Shown piece after piece: positions 8,663 through 16,957 of a stretch of 55,897 nucleotides of DNA. Source of the stretch: Streptacidiphilus neutrinimicus (GTDB taxonomy: Bacteria > Actinomycetota > Actinomycetes > Streptomycetales > Streptomycetaceae); NCBI RefSeq assembly GCF_000787815.1, contig NZ_BBPO01000010.1:87375-143271 (forward strand), in the 5' to 3' direction. Position numbers and translations under genes: made by a program. The notes beneath the pieces were generated by a model. That model was not told where the DNA came from and ran no database searches. It worked only from the letters and a program-made list of their open reading frames with translations. Position 1 is the first letter of the stretch. The number at the start of each line of letters is the position of its first letter.

Positions 8663-10003
8663 ATGGAAGGACGACTCACGGGGTGGGGGCGCACCGCGCC
8701 CACGACGGCCCGGCTCTGCGCGCCGACGACGGCGGCCGAGGCCGCTGCCGCCGTGCGCGCCGCGGGCGAGCGCGGCACGCTCGCCCGCGGCCTGGGCCGC
8801 AGCTACGGCGACGCCGCGCAGAACGCGGGCGGCACCGTCCTCGACATGACCGCGCTGGCGCGGGTGCTCGCGCTCGACCTGGAGCGGGGCCTGGTCACCT
8901 GCGAGGCCGGGGTCAGCCTCGACCGGCTGATGAGGCTGCTGCTGCCCTTCGGCTGGTTCGTCCCGGTCACCCCGGGCACGCGGTACGTCACCGTCGGCGG
9001 AGCCGTGGGCGCGGACATCCACGGGAAGAACCACCACGTCAGCGGCAGTTTCGGCCACCACGTCACCCGGATGCGGCTGCTGACGGCGGCCGGGGAGGAG
9101 GTCGAGCTCACCCCCGGCGAGGAGCTGTTCGACGCCACCACGGGCGGCATGGGCCTCACCGGCGTGATCCTCGACGTCACGATCAAGCTGCTGCCCGTGG
9201 CGACGTCGCTGATGTCCGTCGACACCGAACGCGCGGCCGACCTGGACGACCTGATGCGGCGCCTGGAGGCCACCGACCACCGCTACCGCTACTCGGTCGC
9301 CTGGATCGACCTCGTCGCCCGCGGGGCCGCCACGGGCCGCGCGGTGCTCACACGCGGCGACCATGCCGCGATCGAGGAGCTGACTCCGCGTCAGCGCCGC
9401 GATCCGCTGGTCTTCCGCCCGCGCAGCCTCCCGCCCGCGCCCCGCGGGATCCCCGGCGGGCTGCTCCGCACCGCCACCGTCGGGGCCTTCAACGAGCTCT
9501 GGTACCGCCGCGCCCCGCGCGACCGGCGCGGCCAACTGCAGCGGATCGGCGCCTTCTTCCACCCGCTCGACGGCGTGCCCGAGTGGAACCGCGTCTACGG
9601 GCCCGGCGGCTTCCTGCAGTACCAGTTCGTCGTCCCCTACGGCCAGGAGGCGACGCTGCGCTCCATCGTCGAGCAGCTCAGCCGGCACGGCTGCCCGTCC
9701 TTCCTCGCCGTGCTCAAGCGCTTCGGCGAGGGCGGCCCCGGCTGGCTCTCCTTCCCGATGCCCGGCTGGACGCTGGCCCTCGACCTGCCCGCCTCCGTCC
9801 CCGGCCTCGGCCCGCTGCTGGACCGGCTGGACGAGCAGGTGCTCGCGGCCGGGGGCCGTGTCTACCTGGCCAAGGACTCGCGGATGCGCCCGCGGACCCT
9901 GGCCGCCATGTACCCGAGGCTCGCCGACTTCCGCGCCCTGCGCGCGCGGATCGACCCGCACGGCGTCTTCACCTCCGACCTCGCCCGCAGACTCGCGCTG
10001 TGA
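8663..10003 (+). CDS. dprE1: DprE1-like decaprenylphospho-ribofuranose 2-oxidase (FAD-linked)
   Basis: A 446-residue FAD-dependent oxidoreductase of the VAO type, matching the DprE1 plan: LTGWGRTAP at the start, FAD-binding GLGRSYGDAAQN at 43-54, GADIHGKNHHVSGSFG at 116-131, LKRFG at 351-355, LAKDSR at 402-407. DprE1 oxidises polyprenyl-phospho-ribose to the 2-keto intermediate, the first half of epimerisation to polyprenyl-phospho-arabinose. The ATG at 8663 is chosen because it matches the family N-terminus and has TAGCGT 7 nt upstream (leaderless); an upstream GTG at 8573 would add 30 unlikely residues. The position equal to Cys387 of the Mycobacterium tuberculosis enzyme is Ala372 (LALDLP in place of ICVDFP). 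The partner reductase gene follows 46 nt later. Confidence 0.87.
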   Translation: MEGRLTGWGRTAPTTARLCAPTTAAEAAAAVRAAGERGTLARGLGRSYGDAAQNAGGTVLDMTALARVLALDLERGLVTCEAGVSLDRLMRLLLPFGWFVPVTPGTRYVTVGGAVGADIHGKNHHVSGSFGHHVTRMRLLTAAGEEVELTPGEELFDATTGGMGLTGVILDVTIKLLPVATSLMSVDTERAADLDDLMRRLEATDHRYRYSVAWIDLVARGAATGRAVLTRGDHAAIEELTPRQRRDPLVFRPRSLPPAPRGIPGGLLRTATVGAFNELWYRRAPRDRRGQLQRIGAFFHPLDGVPEWNRVYGPGGFLQYQFVVPYGQEATLRSIVEQLSRHGCPSFLAVLKRFGEGGPGWLSFPMPGWTLALDLPASVPGLGPLLDRLDEQVLAAGGRVYLAKDSRMRPRTLAAMYPRLADFRALRARIDPHGVFTSDLARRLAL

Positions 10004-10049
10004 ACGCTGTGAACGCTGTGGCGAGTCCGAAGCCCGAAAGGCTGTCCCG

Positions 10050-10805
10050 ATGATGAACGCCCTGGGTGATCCCCAGTCCCTGCTGGTTCTCGGCGGCTCC
10101 TCCGAGATCGGCCTGGCCACGGCCCGACGGCTGGTCGGCTCCCGGGTCGAGACGGTCCACCTGGCCGGGCGGCCCTCGCCCGCACTGGACGCGGCCGCCG
10201 CCGAACTGCACGCGCTCGGCGCGCAGGTGCACGTCCACGACTTCGACGCATCAGCGGTCGAGACCCACGAGACGGTCCTCGGCAAGATCTTCGCCGAGGG
10301 CGACGTCGACGTCGTCCTGCTCGCCTTCGGCGTCCTCGGCGACCAGGAGCAGGGCGAGCGCGAGCCGCTGGCGGCCGCGGCGGTGGCCCGGGTCAACTAC
10401 CTCGGCGCGGTCACCTCCGGGCTGCTGTGCGCACAGGCGCTGCGCCGCCAGGGGCACGGCGCGCTGGTCGTGCTCTCCTCGGTCGCGGGCGAGCGGGCCC
10501 GCCGCTCCAACTTCATCTACGGCTCCACCAAGGCGGGCCTCGACGCCTTCGCCCAGGGCCTCGGCGACTCGCTGCACGGCAGCGGCGCGCGGGTCATGGT
10601 CGTCCGCCCCGGCTTCGTCCGCACCCGTATGACGGAGGGCCTGCCCGACGCGCCCCTCGCCACCACCGCCGACTCCGTCGCCGAGGCGGTCGTCAGCGGG
10701 CTCCGGCGGGGCAGCGAGACCGTCTGGGTGCCGGGCGCGCTCCGCTTCGTCATGTCCGGTCTGCGGCACCTCCCCCGCCCGGTCTTCCGCAGGCTGCCCC
10801 TGTGA
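10050..10805 (+). CDS. dprE2: DprE2-like decaprenylphospho-2-keto-pentose reductase (SDR)
   Basis: A 251-residue short-chain dehydrogenase. The N-terminal NALGDPQSLLVLGGSSEIGLA holds the NAD(P)-binding glycine motif in the form typical of DprE2; YGSTKAG carries the catalytic Tyr-xxx-Lys; LSSVAG supplies the Ser. DprE2 reduces the keto intermediate left by DprE1 and completes polyprenyl-phospho-arabinose formation. The ATG at 10050 (directly followed by a second ATG) has GAAAGG about 9 nt upstream. The 46-nt gap after dprE1 and the shared strand indicate one operon. A 9-bp direct repeat (GAACGCTGT) spans the dprE1 stop. The C-terminal RFVMSGLRHLPRPVFRRL is amphipathic and may bind the membrane, as in homologues. 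Confidence 0.85.
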   Translation: MMNALGDPQSLLVLGGSSEIGLATARRLVGSRVETVHLAGRPSPALDAAAAELHALGAQVHVHDFDASAVETHETVLGKIFAEGDVDVVLLAFGVLGDQEQGEREPLAAAAVARVNYLGAVTSGLLCAQALRRQGHGALVVLSSVAGERARRSNFIYGSTKAGLDAFAQGLGDSLHGSGARVMVVRPGFVRTRMTEGLPDAPLATTADSVAEAVVSGLRRGSETVWVPGALRFVMSGLRHLPRPVFRRLPL

Positions 10806-10824
10806 TCGGGGTACGTTCTGGGGC

Positions 10825-11742
10825 GTGAACCAGCTCACCCGACTGCCCGTGATCGGACCGATCGTGGCCCGGGTGGCGCACACCCGGGCCTACAAGGTCT
10901 ACGAGCACTTCGACGACGTCGGCTCCAACCGGATGGCCGGCTCGGTCACCTTCTTCGGCTTTCTCGCCCTGTTCCCGCTGTTGACGGTCGCGCTGGCGGT
11001 GGCCGCCTCGGTGCTCTCGGACAGCAGGGTCAACACGCTCCAGCAGAAGATCGCCGAGCAGATCCCCGGCCTGTCGCGGCAGCTGAACCTGCACGAGGTG
11101 GCCGCGAACGCCGCGACGGTGGGCCTGGTCAGCGGCGTCATCCTGCTGGTTTCCGGCCTCGGCTGGGTCGACACCACCCGCGTCTGCATCCGCTCCTCCT
11201 GGTACCTGCCGCTGGAGCCCGGCAACGTGGTCGTCCGCAAGTTCTGGGACACCGTCATGCTGGTCGGGCTCGGCGTGGTCGGCGCGGTGTCCCTCGCGGC
11301 GTCGACCGCAGCGGGCGCGCTGACCGGCCGCGTGGCCCAGTGGCTCGGCCTGGAAGGCTCGACCGCGGGCCGGGTCGCGCTGGCCGTCCTCGCGTTCGTG
11401 CTCGCGGTCGTGGTCGACCTGATGGTCTTCTCGTACCTGCTCGTCGGGCTGCCGCGCATCTTCGGCCAACCGCGGCGGGTGGTGCTGGAGGCCGCGCTGC
11501 TGGGCGCGATCGGCTTCGAGATCCTCAAGCAGGCCCTCGCCGCGTACATCGCGGGCGTCGCGACGAAGAGCGTATACGGCGCCTTCGGCACCCCGATCGC
11601 GCTGCTGCTGTGGATCAACTTCATGTGCCGCTGGCTGCTGTACTGCGTGGCCTGGACCGCCACTGCGGACCCGGAGGCCGCACGCCTGCGGGCGCGGGCG
11701 CGGGCGGTCGAGGCCGTCGCCAAGGCGGACGAGGACCTCTGA
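10825..11742 (+). CDS. YihY/BrkB family membrane protein
   Basis: A 305-residue integral membrane protein of the YihY/BrkB (UPF0761, formerly annotated RNase BN) family. Family marks are VYEHFDDVGSNRMAGSVTFFGFLALFPLLTVALA at the first helix, a LVSGLGWV turn, and the later LPRIFGQPRRVVLEAALLGAIGFEILKQ block with GTPIALLLWINF. About six hydrophobic segments are visible. The biochemical role is not established for this family. The GTG start lies 19 nt after dprE2; TACGTT sits 7 nt before it with no ribosome-binding site, so it may have its own leaderless promoter inside or just after dprE2. It converges on the carboxypeptidase gene. Confidence 0.88.
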   Translation: MNQLTRLPVIGPIVARVAHTRAYKVYEHFDDVGSNRMAGSVTFFGFLALFPLLTVALAVAASVLSDSRVNTLQQKIAEQIPGLSRQLNLHEVAANAATVGLVSGVILLVSGLGWVDTTRVCIRSSWYLPLEPGNVVVRKFWDTVMLVGLGVVGAVSLAASTAAGALTGRVAQWLGLEGSTAGRVALAVLAFVLAVVVDLMVFSYLLVGLPRIFGQPRRVVLEAALLGAIGFEILKQALAAYIAGVATKSVYGAFGTPIALLLWINFMCRWLLYCVAWTATADPEAARLRARARAVEAVAKADEDL

Positions 11743-11834
11743 ACGGGGCGTCGCCGCACGCACGGGCGCCGGGGACGCGAGGCGCTGTCGTGCGATCAGG
11801 CAGGCCCCGCACCCCCGGACGGTGGCGTTCCCGC

Positions 11835-13070
11835 CTAGAAGGTCTGCCTCCGGCGCCGCCTGCGCAGGAGCAGGACCCCGCCGACGCCCGCCACCACAGC
11901 GGCGGCCACGCCCCCGGCCGCGTACGTCGTCGACGAGATGCCGCCGGACGAGGAATCCGACGGGGACCAGGGGCCGGCGGCCGTGCCGCCGGAAGGGGCG
12001 TGCGGGGAGGCGCTCGCGGCGTCGGAGGAGGCGGGCTTGGTGGCGTCGAGGGTGCCGATGGGCTTGGTGCGGCCCTCGGCAGCGAAGCCCCAGTCGAGGA
12101 GGGCGCGGGCCTCGTGGTAGACCTCGTCCTCCGCGTGGTTCTGCGGGTTCATCACGGTCACCAGCAGGGTGTGCCCGTTCCGCTGGGCGGCCTCGACCAG
12201 GGTGTTGCCCGCGTTGGTGGTGTAGCCGTTCTTGACGCCGATCAGGCCCGGATAGCGGCCGCCGACCCTGTTCAGACCGGTGAGCAGCCGGTTGGTGTTG
12301 GCGATCTGAAAGGGCTTGCCCTTGGTGTTCGGCCCGCCAGGGAACTCCGCGAACGCGGTGTCGCAGTACTTCGCGAAGGCGGGGTCCTTCAGCCCGTCGC
12401 GGGCGAAGAGCGACAGGTCGTAGGCCGAGGAGACCTGGCCGGGCATGTCGTAGCCGTCGGGGCTGACGACGTGCGTGTCCTTCGCCCCCAACGTCTGGGC
12501 GCGCGCCTGCATCTGCTGGACCGTCGCGGCGACGCCGCCGTTCATCGCGGCCAGGACGTGCACCGCGTCGTTGCCGGAGCGCAGGAAGACGCCGAGCCAC
12601 AGGGCGGAGACCGCGTAGGTCTGGCCGGGGACGACGCCGACCTCGCTGCTGCCGGCACCCATGCCGTCGAAGTCGGACGGGGCGACCTTGTGGGTCGCGT
12701 CCGCCGGGAGCTTCGGCAGGACGGTGTCCGCGAAGAGCGTCTTCAGCGTGCTCGCCGGGGGCAGCGGCCAGTGCGGGTTCTCCGCGGCGAGGACGTCGCC
12801 GGTGTCCGCGTCCGAGACGATCCAGGACAGCGCGGAGAGGCCCTGCGGGAGGGCGGGCGCGCCGACGCCCGCCTGCGGGCCGGGGCGGCCGAGCGCGTCG
12901 CCGCCGACGGTGGACATCTGCGCGGGCGGCTGTCTGACCGCAGTGGCGCTCGGGCTCGGGGTGCGCCCTGCCGCGGTGAGCGTCAGCACCACTCCAACGG
13001 CGACCGCCGTGGCGGCCGTCCCCCGTACCGTCCGTACTGTCCGACTGCGGACGCGATCATGTAGCTGCAC
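11835..13070 (-). CDS. D-alanyl-D-alanine carboxypeptidase (S11 family), C-terminally anchored
   Basis: A 411-residue exported serine peptidase that trims the terminal D-Ala from peptidoglycan stem peptides. The active-site motifs are PASTLK (SxxK), LRSGND (SxN), and VKNGYT, which occupies the place of the usual KTG. The N-terminus has an Arg-rich region and a hydrophobic stretch (AATAVAVGVVLTLTAAG), i.e. a signal sequence. The C-terminus is GGVAAAVVAGVGGVLLL then an Arg run, a stop-transfer anchor without an LPXTG sorting motif. The GTG at 13070 is chosen over the GTG at 13118 because TACGGT lies 7 nt upstream on the minus strand (leaderless) and it gives a normal signal peptide. It is divergent from the SCO4848-family gene, with which it is paired in streptomycetes. 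Confidence 0.88.
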   Translation of the reverse strand: MQLHDRVRSRTVRTVRGTAATAVAVGVVLTLTAAGRTPSPSATAVRQPPAQMSTVGGDALGRPGPQAGVGAPALPQGLSALSWIVSDADTGDVLAAENPHWPLPPASTLKTLFADTVLPKLPADATHKVAPSDFDGMGAGSSEVGVVPGQTYAVSALWLGVFLRSGNDAVHVLAAMNGGVAATVQQMQARAQTLGAKDTHVVSPDGYDMPGQVSSAYDLSLFARDGLKDPAFAKYCDTAFAEFPGGPNTKGKPFQIANTNRLLTGLNRVGGRYPGLIGVKNGYTTNAGNTLVEAAQRNGHTLLVTVMNPQNHAEDEVYHEARALLDWGFAAEGRTKPIGTLDATKPASSDAASASPHAPSGGTAAGPWSPSDSSSGGISSTTYAAGGVAAAVVAGVGGVLLLRRRRRRQTF

Positions 13071-13165
13071 GCCGACGACCGTACCCAATCCCTTTCGTAC
13101 CCGGTCAGAAAAGCACACGGGACCCCTCGTCCGGATGCGGCCGGACGGCCGACCATACTGACCTC

Positions 13166-13462
13166 ATGAGACTCAGCCGACGTGCATCCTGGTTCCTGAC
13201 GGCCTTCGGCGTCTGGTCGATCTGGATCTGGGTGACCTTCTTCAAGAACCTCTGGGCGGACCACGAGGGCCTCGCCTTCACCGGTGGCGACCACGGTAAG
13301 CCCACCGCCTACTTCTGGATCCACGCCGCGCTGGCGCTGAGCTCGCTGCTCCTCGGCGTCGTCGTCGGCTCGCTCGGGGTGCGCAGTCTCCGCTCTCTCC
13401 GCAAGGCCGCCGACCCCGCGCGCGAGGCCGCCGACCCGGTGGAGGCGACGCCGGGAGCATGA
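13166..13462 (+). CDS. SCO4848-family small membrane protein
   Basis: A 98-residue protein with two membrane segments: FLTAFGVWSIWIWVTFFKNLW near 11-31 and FWIHAALALSSLLLGVVVGSLGV near 50-72, with a charged C-terminal tail. The LSRRASWFLTAFGVWSIWIWVTF opening matches the uncharacterised SCO4848 membrane protein family of actinomycetes. CATACT lies 6 nt before the ATG and there is no ribosome-binding site, so the mRNA is probably leaderless. The divergent carboxypeptidase start is 95 bp away; both promoters must lie in this short gap. The function is unknown; the pairing hints at a cell-wall role. Confidence 0.85.
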   Translation: MRLSRRASWFLTAFGVWSIWIWVTFFKNLWADHEGLAFTGGDHGKPTAYFWIHAALALSSLLLGVVVGSLGVRSLRSLRKAADPAREAADPVEATPGA

Positions 13463-13516
13463 TCTATAAAGGCTCCAACCGTCCACCCTTACGGTGGATC
13501 ACACGCTTGGAGCATC

Positions 13517-14290
13517 ATGCCCATTCGTACCGCCGCGCCCGCCCTCGTGGGTGCGCTCGCCTTGGCCGCCGTCGCCGCGCCGGGCACCGCCTTCGCCGCG
13601 ACCCAGCCGGTCAAGCCGCAGATCACCCATGCCGCGGTGACCTCGCTGAACATGGGTCTGACCGGCAAGGTGACCTTCGCGGTCAACATCAGCGCCAAGG
13701 ACGCCAAGGGCGTCGCGAGCATCAAGGCCCTGCCGTACTCGCTCGCGGCCCACGCGGTCCCGACCCAGTCCGACGTGGCCAAGGAGCCCGGCAGCTCGCT
13801 GCCGACGCTCTCGCGGACGGCGACCACCCTGACCGTGGGCGCGTCCGACGTCATCAACGTGGCGGTCGACCGGTTCCCGAACGAGATAGCCGGGACCTAC
13901 GGCGTCGCCATCCTGGTCACGGCCAAGGACGGCAGCACCACCTTCGAGGCGAAGGGCGCCTCCTACCGCTGGACGCGCGCCGACGTGCTGTCCGCCAAGC
14001 CGACCGCCGGCACCGTCCGCAAGGGCGCCCTGCTGACCGTCAAGGGCCTGCTCGACCGGGCCGACTGGAACAAGCGCGTCTGGGCCGGCAACGGCGGCCA
14101 GGTGGTCCTGCTCCAGCTGCGCAACGCCAAGGGCGCCTGGGTGACCAAGGCCTCCGCGAAGACCGCCGCGAACGGCTCGGTCAGCGTCTCCGTCCGTGAC
14201 TACGCCTCGGGCAGCTGGCGTCTGGTCTACGGCGGCAACGCCGTGTCCGGCGCGGCCGTCTCCGGCAGCAGCTACGTGACCGCCAAATAA
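13517..14290 (+). CDS. Secreted protein with Ig-like beta domains, unknown function
   Basis: A 257-residue exported protein. Residues 1-28 form a signal peptide ending AFA before ATQPVKPQ. The mature part reads as two beta-sandwich stretches: one with TSLNMGLTGKVTFAVNISAKDAKGV, another after TAGTVRKGALLTVKGLL with a WKVVYGGN-like end (GSWRLVYGGNAVSG). There are no cysteines and no catalytic motif. It may be a cell-surface or extracellular-matrix protein; I do not recognise a characterised family. The ATG has GGAG about 7 nt upstream. A strong bidirectional terminator follows, shared with the convergent sdh operon. Confidence 0.78.
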   Translation: MPIRTAAPALVGALALAAVAAPGTAFAATQPVKPQITHAAVTSLNMGLTGKVTFAVNISAKDAKGVASIKALPYSLAAHAVPTQSDVAKEPGSSLPTLSRTATTLTVGASDVINVAVDRFPNEIAGTYGVAILVTAKDGSTTFEAKGASYRWTRADVLSAKPTAGTVRKGALLTVKGLLDRADWNKRVWAGNGGQVVLLQLRNAKGAWVTKASAKTAANGSVSVSVRDYASGSWRLVYGGNAVSGAAVSGSSYVTAK

Positions 14291-14335
14291 GGCCGAGCAA
14301 GGCCGAGCAAGGCCGAGCAGGCCAGGCGCACAGAC

Positions 14336-14371
14336 GGAAGGCCCGGCCCCCACGTGGGGGCCGGGCCTTCC
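14336..14371. terminator. Bidirectional hairpin terminator between the secreted-protein gene and sdhB
   Basis: A perfect 16-bp stem (left arm 14336-14351, right arm 14356-14371) with a 4-nt ACGT loop. It lies between convergent stop codons at 14290 and 14390. It is preceded by three copies of GGCCGAGCA spaced at 10 nt (14291-14319). Confidence 0.9.
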
Positions 14372-14389
14372 GGCGTCAGGAGCCCGGGA

Positions 14390-15172
14390 TCAGTAGCGAC
14401 GCGTCAGCAGCGCGCGCTTCACTTCCTGGATCGCCTTGGTCACCTCGATGCCACGCGGGCACGCGTCGGTGCAGTTGAAGGTGGTGCGGCAGCGCCACAC
14501 GCCCTCACGGTCGTTCAGGATCTCCAGCCGCTGCTCCGCGCCCTCGTCCCGCGAGTCGAAGATGAAGCGGTGGGCGTTCACGATCGCGGCCGGACCGAAG
14601 TACTGGCCGTCGTTCCAGAACACCGGGCAGGAGGAGGTGCAGGCGGCGCAGAGGATGCACTTGGTGGTGTCCTCGAAGCGCTGGACGTCCTCCTCCGACT
14701 GGATCCGCTCCCGCGTCGGCGCGTTGCCCTTGGTGATCAGGAAGGGCATCACGTCGCGGTACGCCTGGAAGAACGGGTCCATGTCCACGACGAGGTCCTT
14801 GAGGACCGTCATGCCCTTGATGGCCTCGATCGTGATCGGCTTCTCGGGGTTCACGTCCTTGATGAGGGTCTTGCAGGCAAGACGGTTCTTGCCGTTGATC
14901 CGCATCGCGTCGGAGCCGCAGACGCCGTGGGCGCAGGAGCGACGGTAGGTGAGCGTGCCGTCCTGCTCCCACTTGACCCGGTTGATCGCGTCCAGGACGC
15001 GCTCCTTCGGGTCCACCGTGAGCTGGTAGTCGACCCACACCGCGTCCGGGTGCTCCTCCGGGTTGAACCGGCGGATCCGGAGCGTGATGGTGATCAGCTC
15101 GACCTTGCCCGACTCGGCGGCGTCCAGTGCGGCCGAGTGCGCGGCGGTTTCCTCGATGGTGGGGGTGCTCAT
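14390..15172 (-). CDS. sdhB: Succinate dehydrogenase iron-sulfur subunit
   Basis: A 260-residue subunit that carries electrons from the flavoprotein to the quinone site. The cysteine clusters are complete: SCAHGVCGSD with the later Cys for [2Fe-2S]; CILCAACTSSCP and the following CRTTFNCTDACPRG for the [4Fe-4S] and [3Fe-4S] centres. Length is normal. The ATG at 15172 overlaps the sdhA stop as TGATG, so it is last in the sdhCDAB operon and translationally coupled. A strong terminator follows. Confidence 0.97.
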   Translation of the reverse strand: MSTPTIEETAAHSAALDAAESGKVELITITLRIRRFNPEEHPDAVWVDYQLTVDPKERVLDAINRVKWEQDGTLTYRRSCAHGVCGSDAMRINGKNRLACKTLIKDVNPEKPITIEAIKGMTVLKDLVVDMDPFFQAYRDVMPFLITKGNAPTRERIQSEEDVQRFEDTTKCILCAACTSSCPVFWNDGQYFGPAAIVNAHRFIFDSRDEGAEQRLEILNDREGVWRCRTTFNCTDACPRGIEVTKAIQEVKRALLTRRY

Positions 15173-16926
15173 CAGTACTTACGCTCCATCGGCTGGTAGC
15201 GGGTGACCACGACCGGCTTGTAGTCCAGACGCACGGTCGTGTCGCCGTTCGCGTCGACCTCGCGGTACGCCATGGTGTGGCGCATGAAGTTGACGTCGTC
15301 GCGGTTCGGGTAGTCCTCGCGGAAGTGACCGCCGCGCGACTCCTTACGGGCGAGGGCGGAGACCGCGGTGACCTCGGCCAGGTCGAGCAGGTTGCCCAGC
15401 TCGACGGCCTCCAGCAGGTCGGTGTTGTAGCGCTTGCCCTTGTCCATCACCGAGATGTTCTTGTAGCGCTCCTTCAGCTCGGCGATGTCGGCCACCGCCT
15501 GCTTCAGGGTCTCCTCGGTGCGGTACACGGACACGTTGGTGTCCATGGACTGCTGCAGCGCCTCACGGATCTCGCCGACCCGCTCGGTGCCGTTCGAGGT
15601 GCGGATGGTCTCCAGCATCTCGACGACCTTTGCGGCCGGGTTCTCCGGGAGCTCGACGAAGTCGGCGGTCTCGGCGTACTTCGCGGCGGCGATGCCGGCG
15701 CGGCGGCCGAAGACGTTGATGTCGAGCAGCGAGTTGGTGCCCAGACGGTTGGCGCCGTGGACCGACACGCAGGCGACCTCGCCGGCGGCGTACAGACCCG
15801 GGACGACGGTCTCGTTGTCCAGCAGGACCTCGGACTCGTTGTTCGTCGGGATGCCGCCCATGGCGTAGTGCGCGGTGGGCTGGATCGGGATCGGGTCCGT
15901 GTAGGGCTCGATGCCGAGGTAGGTGCGCGCGAACTCGGTGATGTCCGGCAGCTTGGCGTCCAACTGCTCCGGCGGCAGGTGGGTCAGGTCCAGGTAGACG
16001 TGGTCGCCGTTGAGCCCGCAGCCGCGGCCGGCCCGGATCTCCGAGTAGATGGCGCGGGAGACGACGTCACGGGACGCGAGGTCCTTCATGACCGGCGCGT
16101 AACGCTCCATGAAGCGCTCGCCGTCCTTGTTGCGAAGGATGCCGCCCTCGCCGCGGGCGCCCTCGGTGAGCAGGATGCCCATGCGCCAGATGCCCGTCGG
16201 GTGGAACTGGAAGAACTCCATGTCCTCCAGCGGCAGGCCCCGGCGGAACGCGGCGGCCTGGCCGTCACCGGTCAGGGTGTGCGCGTTCGAGGTCACCTTG
16301 AAGAACTTGCCGTTGCCGCCCGAGGCGAAGATGACGGACTTCGCCTGGAAGACGTGCACCTCGCCGGTGGCCAGCTCGTAGGAGACGACGCCGGCGACCT
16401 TCTTGACGCCGTCGACCTCGGCGAGCAGCAGGTCCAGGACGTAGTACTCGTTGAAGAACTCGACACCCTCCTTGACGCAGTTCTGGTACAGCGTCTGGAG
16501 GATCATGTGGCCGGTGCGGTCCGCGGCGTAGCAGGAGCGGCGCACCGCCGCCTCGCCGTGGTTGCGGGTGTGGCCGCCGAAGCGGCGCTGGTCGATCTTG
16601 CCCTCGGGCGTCCGGTTGAAGGGCAGACCCATCTTCTCCAGGTCGAGGACGGCGTCGATCGCCTCCTTGGCCAGGATCTCGGCGGCGTCCTGGTCGACCA
16701 GGTAGTCACCGCCCTTGACGGTGTCGAAGGTGTGCCACTCCCAGTTGTCGTCCTCGACGTTGGCGAGGGCGGCGGCCATGCCGCCCTGGGCCGCGCCGGT
16801 GTGGGAGCGGGTCGGGTAGAGCTTGGTCAGGACCGCGGTGCGGCTGCGCTTCGTGGCCTCGACGGCGGCGCGCATGCCCGCGCCGCCGGCGCCGACGATG
16901 ACGGTGTCGTACTGGTGAATCTTCAT
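15172..16926 (-). CDS. sdhA: Succinate dehydrogenase flavoprotein subunit
   Basis: A 584-residue catalytic subunit that oxidises succinate to fumarate with covalent FAD. Visible are the Rossmann GAGGAGMRAA at 12-21, the flavinylation histidine in TRSHTGAAQGG, the HPTGI substrate loop, the EGARGEGG motif, the RAIYSEIRAGRG active-site stretch and the C-terminal HTMAYRE followed by the YxP end. Length and domain order are standard. It is preceded by sdhD (31-nt gap) and overlaps sdhB by one base. Confidence 0.97.
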   Translation of the reverse strand: MKIHQYDTVIVGAGGAGMRAAVEATKRSRTAVLTKLYPTRSHTGAAQGGMAAALANVEDDNWEWHTFDTVKGGDYLVDQDAAEILAKEAIDAVLDLEKMGLPFNRTPEGKIDQRRFGGHTRNHGEAAVRRSCYAADRTGHMILQTLYQNCVKEGVEFFNEYYVLDLLLAEVDGVKKVAGVVSYELATGEVHVFQAKSVIFASGGNGKFFKVTSNAHTLTGDGQAAAFRRGLPLEDMEFFQFHPTGIWRMGILLTEGARGEGGILRNKDGERFMERYAPVMKDLASRDVVSRAIYSEIRAGRGCGLNGDHVYLDLTHLPPEQLDAKLPDITEFARTYLGIEPYTDPIPIQPTAHYAMGGIPTNNESEVLLDNETVVPGLYAAGEVACVSVHGANRLGTNSLLDINVFGRRAGIAAAKYAETADFVELPENPAAKVVEMLETIRTSNGTERVGEIREALQQSMDTNVSVYRTEETLKQAVADIAELKERYKNISVMDKGKRYNTDLLEAVELGNLLDLAEVTAVSALARKESRGGHFREDYPNRDDVNFMRHTMAYREVDANGDTTVRLDYKPVVVTRYQPMERKY

Positions 16927-16957
16927 GGTCTCTTCGCTGCCTCGTCGTCCGTCCGCG

